Source: Strongyloides papillosus (taxonomy: Eukaryota > Nematoda > Chromadorea > Rhabditida > Strongyloididae). From it: 64,000 nt of DNA. A program made the translations under genes and the position numbers. The notes beneath the pieces were generated by a model, which saw nothing but the letters and a program-made list of their open reading frames with translations, was not told the DNA's origin and did no database searches. Positions 62,057-64,000 of this stretch are shown here, in pieces; the stretch's first letter is position 1; each line of letters starts with the position of its first letter. The stretch is taken from the NCBI GenBank assembly GCA_005656395.1, contig SRSI01000046.1:124001-188000 (forward strand), in the 5' to 3' direction.

Positions 62057-64000
62057 TTCGAATTATTTCTAAAAAAATGAATAATAAATTTATTATTTTT
62101 AAAAGTTCATTAATAAACGTTTAGAACTCTATTTAGCCAATAAAATTTATTAAGATATTTTCAATTTAACATTAAAAATATATACGTATTTTTATATATA
62201 AAATATCATTAAGAAATTATTTTTTAATGCTAGTGTAATGCACTTTTTAAAAAGTGAATGTTTTTATATTTCATTTGCCAAAAAAAAAAACCATTTTAAA
62301 AATTAAATATTGGATTTTTAATTTTATATATTAATAATATGCAATATTAAAAAAATTACTATTATAATTACCATCCGTTAGCATGGACATTACATATTTT
62401 TTTGCAGTGGAATAATATATGATAAACTATATGATGGGTTATAAAGTTTTCGAAAAATTACTTATACATAATCCGTAGATTATGAGAAAACTGGAAAAAA
62501 AATTAAAAAAGCGTATTTATTTTAGAAAATTATATTTTAATAAAATATTTAATAATTTTTAAAATATCAAAGTTAGGTTATTTTGAAATAATTATATTTA
62601 CTATTTACCCTTTAGAAAGAATATAATTATCACCAGTATTTTTATACTCAAATAATCCTTTATCAAGAGTTTAACAAATAAAAAATAAATTTTTGTCTTA
62701 AAGTTAAAATTATTAAACAAAAGTAAATTTCAAGATAAAATATAAGTAATGGTGGGGGAATTACTATATTATTTCCTATACGCATACTTTAATCAAGACT
62801 TTTTAGTATGACACCCATGCTTAAATGAATTTAAGAAAATTGTCTAGAGAAAATTTTTCTATAACCCAAATATAGTAGGCCTTATATCCAATTATAAATG
62901 AAATTAAAAAACAAAATATTAAACTTTATATATACAGAAAATTTTCTACATAATTTTAGCTGAAATTGAAATAATATCTCTGGTGCACTTTTTTTTTAAA
63001 ATACTTCTTTATTAAAAGTCCACTCATTCTCTATAAATGAATGAAATTAATAAAAAAAGTATTGTAATTAAATTTTTCAAAGTATTTTAAATATTTAAAG
63101 TTTTAAAAATAAAATGTTCATTTTATCTCCCTTATATTTGATGATAAATAGAATTTGAATAATTAGTTTTTACTGCTTACATATATCTTTTTATAAAAAT
63201 TATATATTTAAGTAATTTGTGTATGATAAAGGAATATATTTGTATAATTAGTTGAATATTAAAATAAATTTACTTAAATAATATATATTTATTTAAAAAT
63301 TGCTAACGCTTTTTTAAAATTTAAAGTAAATTTATAGAAAAAATTTTGCCACATTATTAATTTAGATCTTAGGAGAGACTTAATTTAAAAACCATTTCCT
63401 TCTTTAATGTAAACGGTTTAAGTTTAAAAATTTTATCATGCTTTTTACAAAATCTACTATTTTCTTTATATAAATATTAAGTAGAGATTTCATTATCAAA
63501 ATTTTGTATAATTATTTTTACAACTACAATGTCGTACGGAAAATGTGATACACCTTAAAATAGACGAAAAAAGTAATTTCCGTTAATGAATGCTTTTAAA
63601 AATATTAAAATCTATTGACTAATGAGAGCTCCTAGTCTCAATGAATATGGCTATTTCCTTTTAATTATTGTGTCTGTTTTAAATAAAATCTACATTTTTT
63701 TAGTTAAAAATGATCTTTGTAGAAGAGTTTATGTTTAAAGTTTTTATTAAAAAAAGTAAAATATTATATATGTGTATACTACAATTTGAAATATCTATAG
63801 CAATAAAAGTGTTTTATGAAAGTAATTGTATTTATGTTGTAAGATAAAAAAAATTGAATTTCATTGGTAAAATTTTGTTAATGACATTTTCGTTTATATA
63901 AATTATTCCATCAGAATGGGAAAAAATTAATATTTTAAAGTATCTAAAAGAGAGAGAAAAATGTTAAATATGAAGAAAAATAATAATAATTTTTATAATG
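62057..64000. other. Intergenic, AT-rich
   Basis: 5' flank of the second GPCR to the end of the window. No gene or RNA seen. Confidence 0.6.

Overview
This window is nuclear DNA from a very AT-rich nematode, most likely a Strongyloides relative (Strongyloididae). Introns are nearly all 36-62 nt with GT..TTTTAG/TTTCAG borders. Several start codons lie a few bases to about 60 bases behind a TTTTAG acceptor that has no obvious upstream exon, which fits spliced-leader trans-splicing. Every recognisable gene has a nematode or general animal counterpart. I see no mobile element, CRISPR array, rRNA or intact tRNA. The genus is inferred from composition and gene structure, not from a database search.

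Layout. 1-5514 (+): 3' part of a JNK-interacting scaffold (jip-1). 7085-8978 (+): monocarboxylate-type transporter. 9109-10436 (-): ceramide glucosyltransferase. 15210-16157 (+): calumenin. 16889-18351 (+): EB-module secreted protein, convergent with a PTF1/Fer-type bHLH factor at 18415-18886 (-). 20997-22576 (+): secreted protein with a Thr/Pro-rich linker and a Cys-rich C-terminus. 23026-23981 (-): DRAM/Frag1-family membrane protein. 24696-24971 (-): tiny secreted protein. 30003-33148 (+): STAT. 34182-35231 (+): Crk adaptor (ced-2). 35409-36953 (-): class A GPCR. 40029-43378 (-): K-Cl cotransporter. 45979-47815 (+): EFF-1/AFF-1 cell-cell fusogen. 51131-51791 (+): small four-helix membrane protein. 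54023-59721 (+): three tandem secreted matrix-type genes (MAM-like; PAN-like; PAN-like plus TSP1). 59798-62056 (-): second class A GPCR. The rest is gene-poor DNA of over 80% A+T in places, with deserts of about 4.8 kb (10.4-15.2 kb) and 5 kb (25-30 kb).

The genes do not form an operon or one pathway. Two functional themes recur: signalling adaptors and receptors (JIP, STAT, Crk, two GPCRs), and secreted or surface matrix proteins (EB, Thr-rich, MAM and PAN proteins, fusogen).

Most notable: (1) the STAT appears to lack the SH2 phosphotyrosine-binding Arg (His instead), and the usual C-terminal phospho-Tyr aligns with Phe; (2) the MAM/PAN/PAN-TSP1 cluster; (3) a 75-residue, four-Cys secreted protein with its own intron; (4) single-base frame breaks in the transporter, the K-Cl cotransporter (two) and probably the STAT (two), which look like assembly indels; (5) several stop-free introns of length divisible by three, whose retention would still give a protein.
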